Shown: positions 1-11,154 of the stretch, in pieces
Layout of the letters: the number at the start of each line of letters is the position of its first letter
Numbering within the stretch: position 1 is the stretch's first letter
Source of the DNA: Brachynemurus nebulosus
Lineage: Eukaryota; Arthropoda; Insecta; Neuroptera; Myrmeleontidae
Assembly: GCA_035578155.1 (NCBI GenBank)
Contig: JAPWDM010000003.1
Coordinates: 70,176,142-70,240,141, forward strand
Direction of reading: 5' to 3'
Length of the DNA stretch: 64,000 bases
Made by a program: the position numbers and the translations under genes
The notes under the pieces: generated by a model
What the model was told of the DNA's origin: nothing
What the model saw: only the letters and a program-made list of their open reading frames with translations
Databases searched by the model: none

Positions 1-271
1 ATCGTTTTTAAAATAATATAATTTTTGTGCGTTAGTACCTACGTATGTAAAATTTTTTCCTGCATGGTGTCTCACGAATCAAAAGTGATATCGATTTTGT
101 TGTGGCTACCACTCGAATCTTATCAACGTCAATATGACCTGAAAGAAATTCCATCAGATTCGGTTCAACCTTTTTTGTTTTTTTAAACAAAAAACTACTA
201 AAAAGTTGAATCTGATTTGAATGAAATTACCACGGGTCACGTACCATTTTTTTCTTTAAATCCTGAAAAGT

Positions 272-345
272 TGATTCCTTACGCCCTTGGTCCCTTGAAA
301 TAGTTTGTTCCTTGGGTCTCTAATTCCTCTCCACGGTCTTGTTGA
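272..345 (+). repeat. dispersed repeat W, copy 1
   Basis: This stretch resembles 17945-18000. Both read 'AGTTTGTTCCT', then a G/C-rich triplet series, then 'CTCTCCACGG' or 'TTCTCCACGG'. The rest of the two copies is diverged. I do not recognise the family. The sequence around it (1-271 and 346-467) shows no gene or other structure. Confidence 0.5.
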
Positions 346-469
346 TGAGTTCGTTTAATGAGGCGATTTAATACTTTTGAATTTGATAGGTCTTTGCCGA
401 ATATTAATTTATATGGAGTTTCGTTAGTAGATCTGTTAATATGAATACTCTACGATACTCATTGATCTA

Positions 470-1336
470 CACTAGCGGAAAAAAAACAGGATCAAAAAAA
501 ATTCCAAATTTTTAGCGATTTTTCGAATGACTGTATCTTCGTGAAAAATGGCCGTATCGGAGTCGTAAGCAAAGCAGTTTAAAGCTGGAAGTTTCTAGTT
601 TCGAAATCTTGCGATCGAAAAATTTTTAAAGCAACGTGTATCGCGTAATCCTAGTAAATACACTGAAAAAAAAATTTTCGAAATTTTTTCGGTTTCTTTT
701 TTTGGTCCACAGACTTGAAAAAAAAATTTCCAACTTAACCACCATATGAACCGGATTACCTGTTCGTCTTTGACCATCAATATCTCAGCAACCAATGATC
801 ACATAGAAAATTGAAGATGGGTTTTAGAAACTCGAATAAAGTCTCTATAAGGATTAGCCATTATTTTTTCGGAAAAAAATTTTTTTGCATACTCCACATG
901 AATTTGAAAAATCAAGAAAAAACGAGCTTTTGGTGGCTTTTTGGAAAATCAAGCGCTAAGTTAAAAATATCGAGCGAACCATTAATTTTAAGTGTGCCTT
1001 TTACAGTTCAATGTACCCACAAAAACTTTTGACTGAAATTTAGACTGAAACTCGAGTTTCAGTCTAATCCATCCAGCCGTTCTTTTGTTTCATTCGATTG
1101 AATTTTTGAAACATTTAAAGGATCGTTTTTTTGCTCTTAAACTTTCATAATCTTTAACAAAATGAAAAAAAAAATTTTCTCAGCTTTTTTCACATTTTTA
1201 TCAATAACAGTATATAAATTTATAAAAAAAAGAAAATTTCAAAATTCATGACCATTTTTCACGAAGATACAGCCATTTGGAAAATCCCTAAAAATTTGAA
1301 ATTTTTTTTTTGATCCTTTAACTTTTTCCGCTAGTG
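470..1336. mobile_element. Tc1/mariner-like MITE, 867 bp
   Basis: The left end CACTAGCGGAAAAA at 470 is matched by the reverse complement at the right end (…TTTTTCCGCTAGTG ending at 1336). The TIRs stay similar for about 80 bp, including the shared core CTGTATCTTCGTGAAAAATG. TA dinucleotides flank both ends (468-469 and 1337-1338), as expected for a TA-target element. There is no transposase frame; the short frames inside are AT-rich and unrelated to known proteins. The family is inferred only from the TA target site and TIRs. A 28-bp perfect palindrome lies inside. Confidence 0.8.
1040..1067. other. 28-bp perfect palindrome
   Basis: The arm TTAGACTGAAACTC is followed directly by its exact reverse complement with no loop. 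It lies off-centre inside the 470-1336 MITE, so the element's overall foldback does not explain it. The centre CTCGAG is an XhoI-type hexamer. Function is unknown; it could be a protein-binding site or the product of an end-to-end inversion. Confidence 0.95.
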
Positions 1337-1338
1337 TA

Positions 1339-2089
1339 TGATCGTAAATAATTTTCTAAGAATAAGAATGAGGTCGTTCTAAAGAACCATTTGTCTCTGA
1401 ATGATATGAGGAATTATAGCTTTTTTTATTTAATTGCGAAATACAGGTGAATCTAATATTAAAATTTTAGCACACTGTAAGTTCTTATATCATTTTATTT
1501 GTCAATTATCCTGAATTTTAATGTTTTTGGTGTTACTATTTGTGATACTAACCACAACACAAACCTGACGTATTCATCCGTAATAATCAAGCAATAATTT
1601 TTATTTCAATCCAACCAATTCAATGTGAAATAACAAATATATCTAACTAAAATAACGTTGGTGTTTTATTATTATTATTTTTTTTTTTTTAAATTGAATG
1701 ATAATTGAATCGTTCAACATACAGTTGTTAGCTGTTCCATAGTTGCTTCAGTTGTTCTATTCTACTCGTATATTATATTTTACTGTTGCAAAAATTAAGA
1801 GGAAATGACAACTAGTTCAGAAAATGACATTCTGAATGAAGAAATCATTTGATCGCAAAATGGAAACTGAAAATATTACATGCAGTAAAACCTCTATCAA
1901 ATTTTCTACCATCAATTTTCAACGTGCACTGTAATAATGTAACAATTTTCATAAGATTTCACTGTACTGTTCTGTTCTGAATTGCTCTACCGTCGAAACA
2001 GGTTCACCATGTTCTTCTCTCTTGCTTCGCCGGAACTTCCTATTTTATTGTACATATTTACGTAGCTGTAATATTGTGCTTTCAACTGC

Positions 2090-2161
<72 letters not shown>

Positions 2162-3055
2162 TGTAGTAGTGATAATAATATTGACAATATGGCAAACACC
2201 TGTCGCCTGATGTTGTCGTTATCGCTTTAAAGCACAAGTCCAAGCACATTACCCAAGAATTACATTCATTAATGATATTTAATAATATTAGGTAAATAAT
2301 AAGTGGAAGACAGTGGCGAACTACATGGAAGTTTAAGAGCTACATTGATAATTGTGTCGACCTCTTTCTTAATGAATATTTCCTTTAACGTATTTGCTCT
2401 GAGATAGTCAGGTACAAAAGTACATCTCAGCAAAAAACTTTTATCAAAAATTAAATAATCTGTTAATATCCTTCAGTTGTTGTATTTGTATACCACTTGT
2501 TTTTTTTTTTTTTTTTGAATTTTCGCGCGCTTATGTTTTAGCAATTTAAAAGAATTGTTGAAAAAGTGTTGTGAAAACGTTGTAAAATGATGTTTTTAAA
2601 TTATATTTCAAAAAGGGCGTGGTCAATATTTTTATTTCTTATTAAATATGGTTTGTAACTTTGTATTAAATAACATATTAAATTTTTATTAAATTCTTTT
2701 GACACGTTTTCATTTTATTCAAAAAAAAAAAAATAATAGAATTTTCCCATAAGAGCCCGTGTTAAAATTACAAAATTTTGAAATCGTTTTTCTCAAAATT
2801 GGGATGGTCAATTCTTTTTTCGGTAAGGGCTCGTATTATTGGCATCGGATTAAATTACTATCTAGACAAGTTTCGTTAAAATCCTTTGAAAAAATCGTTT
2901 TATCGACCAACTACCTTAATAAAAACTAAAGAATAAAAACCATCTACATTTATTAAAAAATCTATTTCGTCAACTCGGCATAAATTTTTTGATATTGAAT
3001 ATTGTCGGACATTTTTTTCCAACCACCGGTCCGCAGAAAAATGTATGAATTACAA
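1339..3055. other. intergenic, no gene seen
   Basis: AT-rich DNA with long A and T runs. Apart from the (TA)n array at 2093-2158 I see no TIR pair, no long frame and no RNA-like structure. Confidence 0.6.
2093..2158. repeat. (TA)n microsatellite, 66 bp
   Basis: About 33 uninterrupted TA units. Unlike the arrays at 21.2, 47.5, 48.0, 60.5 and 61.3 kb, no MITE end is visible at either border. Confidence 0.99.
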
Positions 3056-3059
3056 AAAT

Positions 3060-3415
3060 TTTTATAATTTTTGTCAACAAAAAAGTGTCGATAATTTTTT
3101 GAATTGCATGTTAGGCCAAGTGGTCGAAAACCTTATATTATTCCAATGAATGGTGGACATGACTCCAAGCTACGGGAATTTTATCTAAAATTAAACATGA
3201 AAGTTCTAAAGTTAAACATTTATGTAATGCTTAAAAAAGTGTTGATATTTTTCTGAATTACATAGTAGACCAAATGGTCGGAAAATGACATTTCATATTA
3301 GACGATCTAATATTATTCCAATTAATGGCGGGAATTATTCTAGATTATACAAATTCTATTTAAAATTGAAAAATTGTTCTTATGCATTTCTGTAATGCTT
3401 AAGAAGTGCTACTAC
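3060..3415 (-). repeat. family S repeat, about two tandem units, inverted
   Basis: Two head-to-tail units of about 157 bp. Each holds 'gaccaa/ggccaagTGGTCG', an 'AATATTATTCCAA' block, 'AAAATTAAA' and 'TAATGCTTAA(a)gAAGTG'. Read on the minus strand they match the direct copies at 26440-26965, 27725-27955, 36890-37065 and 43318-43405. The copies are diverged, so the array is old. I do not know what larger element it belongs to. Confidence 0.7.
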
Positions 3416-3419
3416 TGTT

Positions 3420-4039
3420 ACTTTTAGTTTTTTTAGAATTTCAGTTTTTTTCGCAGTATAGATAGGTGAAAATTTTGTTACAATTTGACACTGACAACGT
3501 CGCCCAAATACTTGAAAAGAAACAAAGAAAGACTACGAGTACAACGTCCTCATTTTCAACATACCTAATGTTATCATTGTCGGGCAAATTAAATTAGTGT
3601 ATCTGTTTATTTCAGTTCAACTAATCATGTTAATTACCTACCTTTGTGTGTTCATTATTTACTGCGCCCCAGAAAAACGGTAAGCATCAAATTATTATGC
3701 TTTTTTGCATCTTGTAATTTTCACTCGACTTTTTCAACCGAGTGACTTTTCAACATTTAGAATGTATAATACGTTCGTACCCCGGCTGTATCTTTATGTA
3801 TCATTTTTGTTGCCTCGTCGTTTGTATCATTTCGACACTGAAGCAAAAATATTTCGTACAAATACGTGGTTTCGATAAATTCGTCCTTAAACACTAGCAT
3901 TTTGACGATGATAGCATTTTGAAAAACAACACGAAGTCGAAAAGTTTTTATATCAACATTTTTAAGGTTAAAACTATCTCTTTAAGTGTGAACTTAAAAA
4001 TTAAAAAATTTTTTAAGGGGTGATACTTATGAACTTTTA
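3420..4039. other. intergenic, no gene seen
   Basis: AT-rich sequence up to the hAT target-site duplication at 4040. No structure recognised. Confidence 0.6.
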
Positions 4040-4047
4040 TACGTTAC

Positions 4048-5217
4048 TAGAGATGTGTCAAAATCGTGAATTCACGCGTGACCCGGCGGGTCACGCGTGA
4101 CCCATCGTCATCGTGAATAATTTCCTACGATCGTGCGTGAGTGGGCGTGATCGTGACATTTAATTTCTTGTCGTGAATAATCCGTGAGTCACGAAAAGTT
4201 AAAGACCATGAATAAAAAATTTTTAAAAAATTTATTATTTTCAATTTTAGGGAATATTAACTAAACCAATTTGATATTTTAACTACAAAAAAATCTTTTT
4301 TTTATATATTGGTTTTTACCAGCACAAGTAGGTAGAAATCCAATAGCCCTTACTAACAAATTCCAGTTCTTTACCGAGATACTTGGAGTGTATACAAAAT
4401 GATTTACAAATTAGAAATATCCAACAGTGTTTATGATGTTGTTCTGATTCTTCCGTTTTTAAATAATTTCTTAAATTTTTAAGAAATTCTTAAAATTAGC
4501 CTGCATCTCTCACGATGTGTGGATATACGGTCTCAGTCAATGAGTATAATTGTAAATAACAAGGTCAGTTTTGAACAATATGGTCATGAAGACATAATAT
4601 AAAGAGTATATTATGGGTTACTTAAAGGAATATTATCTTTTTCAATATTTTAAGTTGTTTTATTATTATCATTATTTTTAAAAAAAAATTGTTATCTATG
4701 TATTTATGGAAAAATATTTTGTCACAATTTTGTTAAAAAACTAGATATTTGGTTTGGTTGTGCGAAATGTCATGTTTATATACAAATGCAATAAGAACAA
4801 AAATTAAACAATAAATCATTAGATGAAAAATTTTGAAAATTTTCTCACTTTCCAGAAAAAATTAAATAGTATTTAATAGTAGTCAGTAATAATGTTAGCC
4901 CTATTAACCGTATTCTGATTTTATCCCAAGGACATAATTTTAACTGATTGTTAAAGCGATAGTGATTTTTATTCAAAATTCCAACGATTAGTTTCAAAGA
5001 TTTTTATGTTTAATTCGTAAGCGTGCGTGAGTGTGAAAGCATAAAATTTTTTGTTCGTGATCGTGCGTGAGTGTGAAAAATAAAATTTTTTTGTTCGTGA
5101 TCGTGCGTGAGTGTGAAAAGAAATAAATTTTCTCGTTCGTGATCGGGCGTGAGTACAAAAGCTAATTCGTGACTGTGCGTGATCGTGAGTAAAAATGTAC
5201 TCACGAGCACATCTCTA
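4048..5217. mobile_element. hAT-superfamily non-autonomous element, 1170 bp
   Basis: The ends are TAGAGATGTG (4048) and CACATCTCTA (5208-5217). The exact 8-bp duplication TACGTTAC lies at 4040-4047 and 5218-5225. An 8-bp TSD and a TAGAGATG-type terminus are standard for hAT. Both subterminal regions are rich in repeated CGTGA/TCACG words: 4070-4200 on the left, and 5020-5190 on the right, where 'GTTCGTGATCGTGCGTGAGT' recurs. Such repeats are the usual binding sites of hAT transposases, so they are probably transposase sites here (inference). There is no transposase frame; an open frame on the minus strand at 5010-5231 is just a translation of the repeats. Confidence 0.93.
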
Positions 5218-5404
5218 TACGTTACCAACATAAATATACGTTACAATGAAAAAATTGGAGTTTTTAACTAGCTTGAAACAGTTGCTCTAACCACTTTTTT
5301 GTGGTTTAGATTCAGATGATTTTTTAATTCTAGGTTAATTTCGGTGTAAACTTCAAATTTTTGTCGAAGTTCTTTAATCTGGTCGTCATACTTGCTTAGT
5401 TTTA

Positions 5405-5665
5405 GTAAAAAAAAAGAAAAAACGGCTTCGACAACCCACAGTTCGCTACTAGTTGTGTCATTCTATTATTATATTAACGGTTCTTGAGGCACTAAAAAAT
5501 TGTAATAAACTTGATGACGTCATCAAGTGGAAAAATTTCTTTCTTTTCAAATTTCACGGAAGTGATTTGAATTTGAATAAAATTGATTGAATTAGAGTAA
5601 TTCGCCTGTGAATTTTTCATTTTTGTTATTAGAATAGTGAAATTCCGCTTAGAATTGTTTGCTGC
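5405..5665 (+). repeat. dispersed repeat family T, copy 1
   Basis: This copy shares a recognisable order of blocks with 31145-31640 and 48340-48590: 'CATTCTAT', 'CACTAAAAAATTGTAATAAA', 'CTTGATGACGTCATCAAG', a TTTCTTTTC-type tract, then 'TTGATTGAATT' and 'AATTTTTCATTTTTG'. The central palindrome contains TGACGTCA, a full CRE-like octamer. Ends and family are unknown. Confidence 0.65.
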
Positions 5666-5710
5666 CATGGTCTATCGTCAACATAGCCGTTCTGATTGAT
5701 AAAAGATATA

Positions 5711-6091
5711 CAGTAGACTCTCAAACCTTCGTTAATTCAAACCTGTGATAATTCGAAACTCTCTATAATTCAAAGGTATCACGAGTTCCCTACAAAATTT
5801 GTTTATATTTCGAACTAAAACAATACGTTTTTATACACTTGGTAATTCGAACGAAAAAATCATTGCTACGTAACAAAACGACGCGTTAATTCGAACTCAT
5901 CGGCGTCAAACACTCCACAATTCAAAGAGAGAAAGAGACATAAAGATTGTAAGTACATTTTGAGACAAGTTCAAGTTCATTCATCGCAAATGCTTAAAAA
6001 ATTAAAATTGTTACCTGCGATAATTCGAACCTCTCTATAATTCCTAGTATTTTAAGAGTCCCTCGAGTTTCGAATTAACGAGAGTCGACTG
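5711..6091. mobile_element. pogo/Tigger-like MITE, 381 bp
   Basis: It starts CAGTAGACTCTC at 5711 and ends GAGAGTCGACTG at 6091, with TA on both sides (5709-5710 and 6092-6093). CAGT…ACTG termini with a TA duplication are typical of pogo/Tigger. The subterminal motif 'ATAATTCGAA/ACCTCTCTATAATTC' recurs on both sides. The left TIR has a few extra bases relative to the right one. No transposase coding remains. Confidence 0.85.
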
Positions 6092-6093
6092 TA

Positions 6094-7766
6094 TGTACAA
6101 AAAATACGATGTGATGTTTGGATTTGAGGAATTAAATTGAGGGCTTCTAAAAGTCCAGCCATAGTATCACTTATATTAAATTTTCGTACAAATGAATAAA
6201 ATTACTTAATACCACACCGTTTTCATTTCGACATCGAGGTAGAAGATAATCTTGTTTAATATTTTTTTCGCTTCAAATTAAATATATTTTTATGAGGTAA
6301 GAAGATTATTTCAAGATTCATTAAAGACGACAATATCACTACCAACGACATTAGATTTTTTGAGGTGAAAATACATATATAAATCTTTTCCTCGACCACG
6401 CACTTAAATCATTATAAAAATACAAGGAAAAACCGTTGGAAAAACTATTACGATTACGCACAAGTAAATTTAATGACATTTTTTATCACCGATATAAATT
6501 AAGTAAAACATTCAATTTTGTGTTTTTGTGAAAATCATTAAATTTCCATGAAAATATATCCATCCGTTGACGCATAGGTGCGGAGACGGGTAGGGTAAAC
6601 GATAAGGTGTAATAAAAAATACCGAACAACAAATTTCACATGTACCTACCGACAAAATTCATTTCAAATTTCTTAATAAACACTTTAATATATATCCGGT
6701 TTTCTCATATCCGCTTGTGATTCCTTTTCACATGTCGTTGGCATATTGTAAGGTTATGTTTTGTATTGGGATATGTATATTTTTTACCAGTCAGTGACGG
6801 TTGAACTACTTTCTTTCGGGATTATTATGTTTGAAGATATTAGCAATTTGCGGTCCGAGTATACAAAGCGCCGGTGTAATCATATTTATCATTTAATTTT
6901 TATTTTATATATGTTTGTAATTTTATTGAAATGTGTGTAAATATAATTGTAATAAGGTTATTTAATTTTTATGTCTAAATTTTTTTTTTAAGTTTATTGT
7001 TATTGTATTTCATGTAATTTTTTTTATTAGAAATGTGTACGTTTACACATGCTGAATTATTTCGTGAATTTATTTATATAAAGTTTTTTTTAAGTTAATT
7101 AATTATTTTAAAATATTGCCAGCCGCTAGGGAAGTTTACTGCGTAGATGCGCGGATTGTATAGTGTTAATTTCACTTTCGAGACTACTAAAGCAGCGGAA
7201 ACGTTGAAATCATTTTCGAATTACGAAATTTTTTTCCGTCCAAAATAAAAATTCTTCTTAATTCAAAGTTACAGAATTGTATTTGGTTTTTATTTAGTCT
7301 CAAAAATCGTCCGAAACGTCTGTAGATCAGAGTACCCCCTTAAGGTTTCTTGTTAAGACTATCTATTAAAATAATAAGAATGATCAAAATATGGTACATA
7401 GAAAACTCCCATTACGCAATCCACTGGGAACAAATTGCTAAATGAGAAAGTCAAACATCACGGGCGTCAATGTTTCTGATTTATATATTTGTATGATTTA
7501 CTGTTACAAACTATAGACACTAACACATTCAAACATATTTGCTTCAAAACACGGAGGGGTGCTATTATACACATCTTATGTGCGAAGAAATTGTTAAATC
7601 GTAATAAAAAAGACAAGTTGCTTAAAATGGTTTCAAAGGGAAGAATTAGTCGAAAAAGGACCAACTTAACATATTCCCATAAAAGTTTCTGTTAATTTAG
7701 ATCTAATGTTATGCTCATTTGCTTTGTATAACAACAACTCTTTCTAATGCAAAAACTTTAAATAAT
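6094..7766. other. intergenic, no gene seen
   Basis: Plain AT-rich sequence. Two overlapping open frames on opposite strands around 7467-7695 are under 70 codons and look random. I see no TIRs or RNA genes. Confidence 0.55.
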
Positions 7767-7871
7767 GTTTTTAACCTACGAGTAATTCCGAAATGTGTTG
7801 GACCTTTTTCAAAGAGAGCCTTTTTCACCTTGAAAAGGGTCCAATATATTTTGCGATTAGGTTAAAAACGT
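7767..7871. repeat. imperfect inverted repeat, about 105 bp
   Basis: 'GTTTTTAACCTA…GGACCTTTTTCAA' folds on 'TTGAAAAGGGTCC…TAGGTTAAAAAC'. It sits directly beside the near-perfect hairpin at 7891-8104, so the two could be parts of one foldback element. Confidence 0.7.
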
Positions 7872-7890
7872 AATTTAAACTTTTAAATTA

Positions 7891-8104
7891 TTAAATATTG
7901 AAAAATATTTAAAGTTTAAATTACTTTGTCAATTTCACGAAATTAAAATTATATTTATACTTAACGCGTTTTCAGCCCTTTCGGCCATCCTCAGAATACT
8001 CTGAGTATGGCCGAAAGGGCTGAAAACGCGTAAAGTATAAATATAATTTTAATTTCGTGAAATTTACAAAGTAATTTAAACTTTAAATATTTTTCAATAT
8101 TTAA
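7891..8104. repeat. 214-bp near-perfect hairpin
   Basis: Two arms of about 105 bp face each other across a 4-base loop (ATAC at 7996-7999). The outer ends are TTAAATATTG and CAATATTTAA. I see only about three mismatches. The inner arms carry a G/C-richer block, 'ACGCGTTTTCAGCCC' then 'TTTCGGCCAT', unlike the AT-rich surroundings. Such fidelity suggests recent origin or conversion between arms. It could be a foldback transposon, a source of hairpin-derived small RNA, or a structured retroelement end. No TSD was found. Confidence 0.92.
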
Positions 8105-8575
8105 AATGAAATTTCACACAGTAAATCTCTCAACAGTGAATTATTTTTTAAATTATTAAACCCCCCAAAAGAAAAAATATTTTCCAACTTGTTAAAAAAA
8201 ATTATTACCAGCTTTGTAATATTTTTTTAAATTCATGAGCCGCTACTGTTTTTCGACTTCATATTACATTTTACATACACAGCATTTATGGTCAGTTAAC
8301 GTAAGAAAAAAAAAGATATATGTATATTCATTCAGAGAAAAAAAGAAAAAATAAAGAAAAAACTACTAGCGGTGTTGAAAGAAAAACCTTTATTCTTTCA
8401 AACAGTAGATTTATATTTTTATCAACATACACATTGCATACCCCCGTACATATATGTATGCGTGGTAGAAAATTTCCACCCTTCATAATTTCATTTCCAC
8501 CCCCACCCCCCCATATTATATACAATAGCGACGCTGAACGTGAGTGAGTGAGGGTGGAGCGGTCAGGGTTGTACA

Positions 8576-8602
8576 TATAAAAGTGTTGATTATGAGAAAA
8601 CA
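8576..8602 (+). promoter_or_regulatory. candidate TATA box with weak start site
   Basis: TATAAAAG at 8576-8583 follows a G-rich stretch with GAGTGAGTGAGGG. CAGT at 8601 could be an initiator, but it lies only about 26 bases downstream, less than the usual 30 or so. A Kozak-like CCACCATG follows at 8691. The arrangement could be chance in AT-rich DNA. Confidence 0.25.
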
Positions 8603-8695
8603 GTATTTTAACGTAACAACAGAGTAGTTCCTTTCTTCTTTTTTTCCAATCAAAATTTTCTGACACTTTTGTCGGTTTTGAAGGTTTATACCACC

Positions 8696-8770
8696 ATGTG
8701 TATGTCGGCCAACAACGGTAGTAGTAACATGTCATGTGCAAGCCGAAAAAAATTTCCAAAACAATATTAA
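8696..8770 (+). CDS. possible 24-codon ORF or first exon
   Basis: An ATG in the context CCACC-ATG opens a frame beginning MCMSANNGSSNMSC and ending FPKQY, then TAA. It lies about 95 bases after the candidate TATA/start region. The codons look less AT-driven than the neighbourhood. It matches no protein I know. It could be a short first exon, a micropeptide or chance. Confidence 0.18.
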   Translation: MCMSANNGSSNMSCASRKKFPKQY

Positions 8771-9189
8771 CTGTGGATATTTAGGTACACATAATACAAA
8801 ATATATACCGTTTTGGCCTTCATTCTTTTTCATTATGGCAAAAAAAAAAAAAAATAATAGCTGTCAGTGAAAGTTTTGTTAGAGTAAAAAAATATTTATC
8901 TTAGAAAAAATTTTCCAATTTTTCACTAATAGACATTTTTCTTCTTACGTACAGTTTTTTCGGTTGAGGCGAAAAAAACGGGTGCAAACAATCAGCAACA
9001 CATTGTAACGGGAATATAGGTACGACTGATTCCACCTTTGTTTAAGGGTAATAAATCGAATACAGAAGTTTTTATTAGTCTAAATAATTTAAGAATTTGT
9101 AAAAGTTTGGGGAGAACAACTAATTTATTGACTAAACTAAAAAAATATTAGTCAGTAATTTAGTTTTGTAATTGCCAACAGGAACAATG

Positions 9190-9268
9190 AGTTTTAGCGA
9201 ATTTTCGAATCGACAAATCAGCTATTACAGCTACTGTCATGACACGACTTGAACCCGGGACTATGGCA
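9190..9268 (-). repeat. dispersed repeat family V, copy 1 (tRNA-like B box)
   Basis: On the minus strand it reads 'CCATAGTCCCGGGTTCAAG' followed by 'TCGTGTCATGACAGTAGC' and 'TGTAATAGCTGA'. It resembles 61335-61435 closely and 58250-58350 more distantly. GGTTCAAGTCG (plus 9245-9255) fits the Pol III B-box consensus, so a tRNA-derived SINE is possible. No A box is clear. Confidence 0.55.
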
Positions 9269-9336
9269 GAAATTTGTTTTCAGGCAGAAATTTGTTTTCA
9301 GGTGTTTTCAGGCAGAAATTTTTTTTTCAGGTGCAT
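9267..9336 (+). repeat. three short direct repeats
   Basis: CAGAAATTTGTTTTCAGG and close variants begin at 9267, 9285 and 9313. The unit equals the upstream part of family V ('AAACAAATTTCT' on the minus strand), so it is a local amplification of that repeat's edge. Confidence 0.85.
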
Positions 9337-9664
9337 TGAAAAAAATTAGTTTTTTGCCAAAATTTCCCCTTATTCAAAGATTTTTATCAAATTTTTATCA
9401 ACACCATTGGGAGGGGGAGAAAAAAATCATATAAAAAAGGTCTTTAAACTATTATTCTATGTCAACTAGTTTGCAAGAAAAACTAACTTTTATAAACGGA
9501 AATTCGCTATGTTATGCAGGATGCTACGACAGGTGTATTTATATTCAGAATTTCAGAGCCCGTACAATTTTAGAGATATTTTCGGTAGCTACCCGCCTTT
9601 GCTATCCATATTGTTTGCATTTTCTGGCACGAATATTCGAATTCCAGTTTCGAACTTTTCTTAA

Positions 9665-10582
9665 CGCTAGAATCATACGTACTCGTCAAAACGACGAACG
9701 AACTTCTCTACCTGCTCCAATACTACAACTTGTCGGTGCCTGCTTGCTGTGAAACTTCTGTTATCTAATTTATTTGTTATTATAACACCTAAGACGTATA
9801 AATTTTGTTTATAGCTATTGTCGTTTTTTTATACTGAAATAGTGTGCGTCAAAAGGACGACGATGTATGATTAACCCATATTTTTTTTAAAGATTTTGTA
9901 CTCCACATATAAAAGTTTTCCTAATTATTCTCAAATTTATTAAAGATATGGATGTTATAATTAATTTATTCAATGATTATGATAATGTGAAAGATGATTA
10001 CAGCTGTTTGACTTATAGAGACGACATAATACTGAAGTTTTAATATATTGAATCGAAAACTAAAGAATGCGTTTCAAGTGACTTAATAAAAGGTTAACAA
10101 TTTATTTTGTGGAAAATATTTTAATTTTTATTATTTTTTGAGATCTTATTCGAAAAATTACTAATAAATTTTAGAAAATTTACAAATGTGCCTAATGAGG
10201 AAATAACTACATATCTATAGGAATATGTATGACTGAGAAATTTCACATTCTGTAAAGTCACACATGTCCACTGACTCATAATAGTTCATAAATTAATTAT
10301 TTGAAAGACATGTTTTATGATACAATTGATGTATTTATCTATTTTTTAATTTTTATAGTGAAAATATGCTTTGATAAAAAGATTAAAAAAATTAATATTT
10401 ATATTAAGAAATTTTTCCAAATCCAATTTTTTTTTAAATATTTTGTTCGTTTTTGTAGTATTGTTATGTAAAAAAAATGTTTTTTGCAAATAAACTCTAA
10501 AACTCCCCGTAAAAAGTCCATTCGTCGAAACGACGCCGATGTATGATTAACTTAACTCGTAGACCAACGTATGATTCTAGGG
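9665..10582. mobile_element. piggyBac-like non-autonomous element, 918 bp
   Basis: TTAA flanks both ends (9661-9664 and 10583-10586). The left end is CGCTAGAATCATACGT and the right end, reversed, is CCCTAGAATCATACGT. TTAA duplication with CCCTAGA-type ends is the hallmark of piggyBac. The subterminal motifs 'CGTCAAAACGACG' on the left and 'GTCGTTTCGACG' on the right are also related, as is 'GATGTATGATTAAC' at about 9862 and 10537. No transposase frame remains; a 97-codon frame at 9459-9752 runs across the left border and is chance. Confidence 0.9.
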
Positions 10583-11154
10583 TTAAACTCATTTCTAAAT
10601 TTTTTAATTGTCTTAAATTTATGAAGAAAATGTTTTTTATTTATCTAACATGAGTTTCAGCAAAATCTTTTATATATTATTTTCTTAAATATCAATAAAT
10701 ATGTCTTTTCAACAAAATACGTAATTTTAGAAAATAAAAATAATAATGGAATTAAAATCGAAAACGAATGAAAAAAATCAAATATAAAAACATTCTGATG
10801 GAATTATGAAAAAAAAAAAAAATAATAATTTGCTGATACAAATAAAAACACAATTGGTTTTGATAATGACTTTTTTCTGTAATGTTCTCATGTACCTACC
10901 TATTATAACCTTTTACTTATACACTTAAACAGAGATATTACCATTGATATTATAATGGTTTTAACCGTACCTATATGACTGTTGACTGAATTAAGTGAGT
11001 GTATGGCTGCTACTTATTGGGAATTATTGATTTCTTTATTATTATTAATTTGCTTTCCGACAATTCCGATTCAATAATATTTAATAATACCGGGTGAATA
11101 TTTTCACAAGTCCTAACTTTAGGTAAATACAAAGTATAACTGTGGCCGTAGGGT

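Larger units (their letters stand above)
8110..9185. other. intergenic, possible promoter near 8576
   Basis: Mostly unique AT-rich sequence with C-rich runs at 8498-8511. A minus-strand open frame at 8328-8759 (143 codons) is dominated by low-complexity stretches, and I do not consider it a gene. The promoter and mini-ORF candidates are listed separately. Confidence 0.5.

Noticed and set aside
5010..5231. 73-codon minus-strand frame with THDHEQKNF-type repeats
   Set aside because: The repeats are the CGTGA subterminal words of the hAT MITE read in one frame.
8328..8759. 143-codon minus-strand frame
   Set aside because: It is built from low-complexity A/T and C runs (GGGGG and FFLFF stretches) with no recognisable domain, and it lies opposite the candidate promoter.
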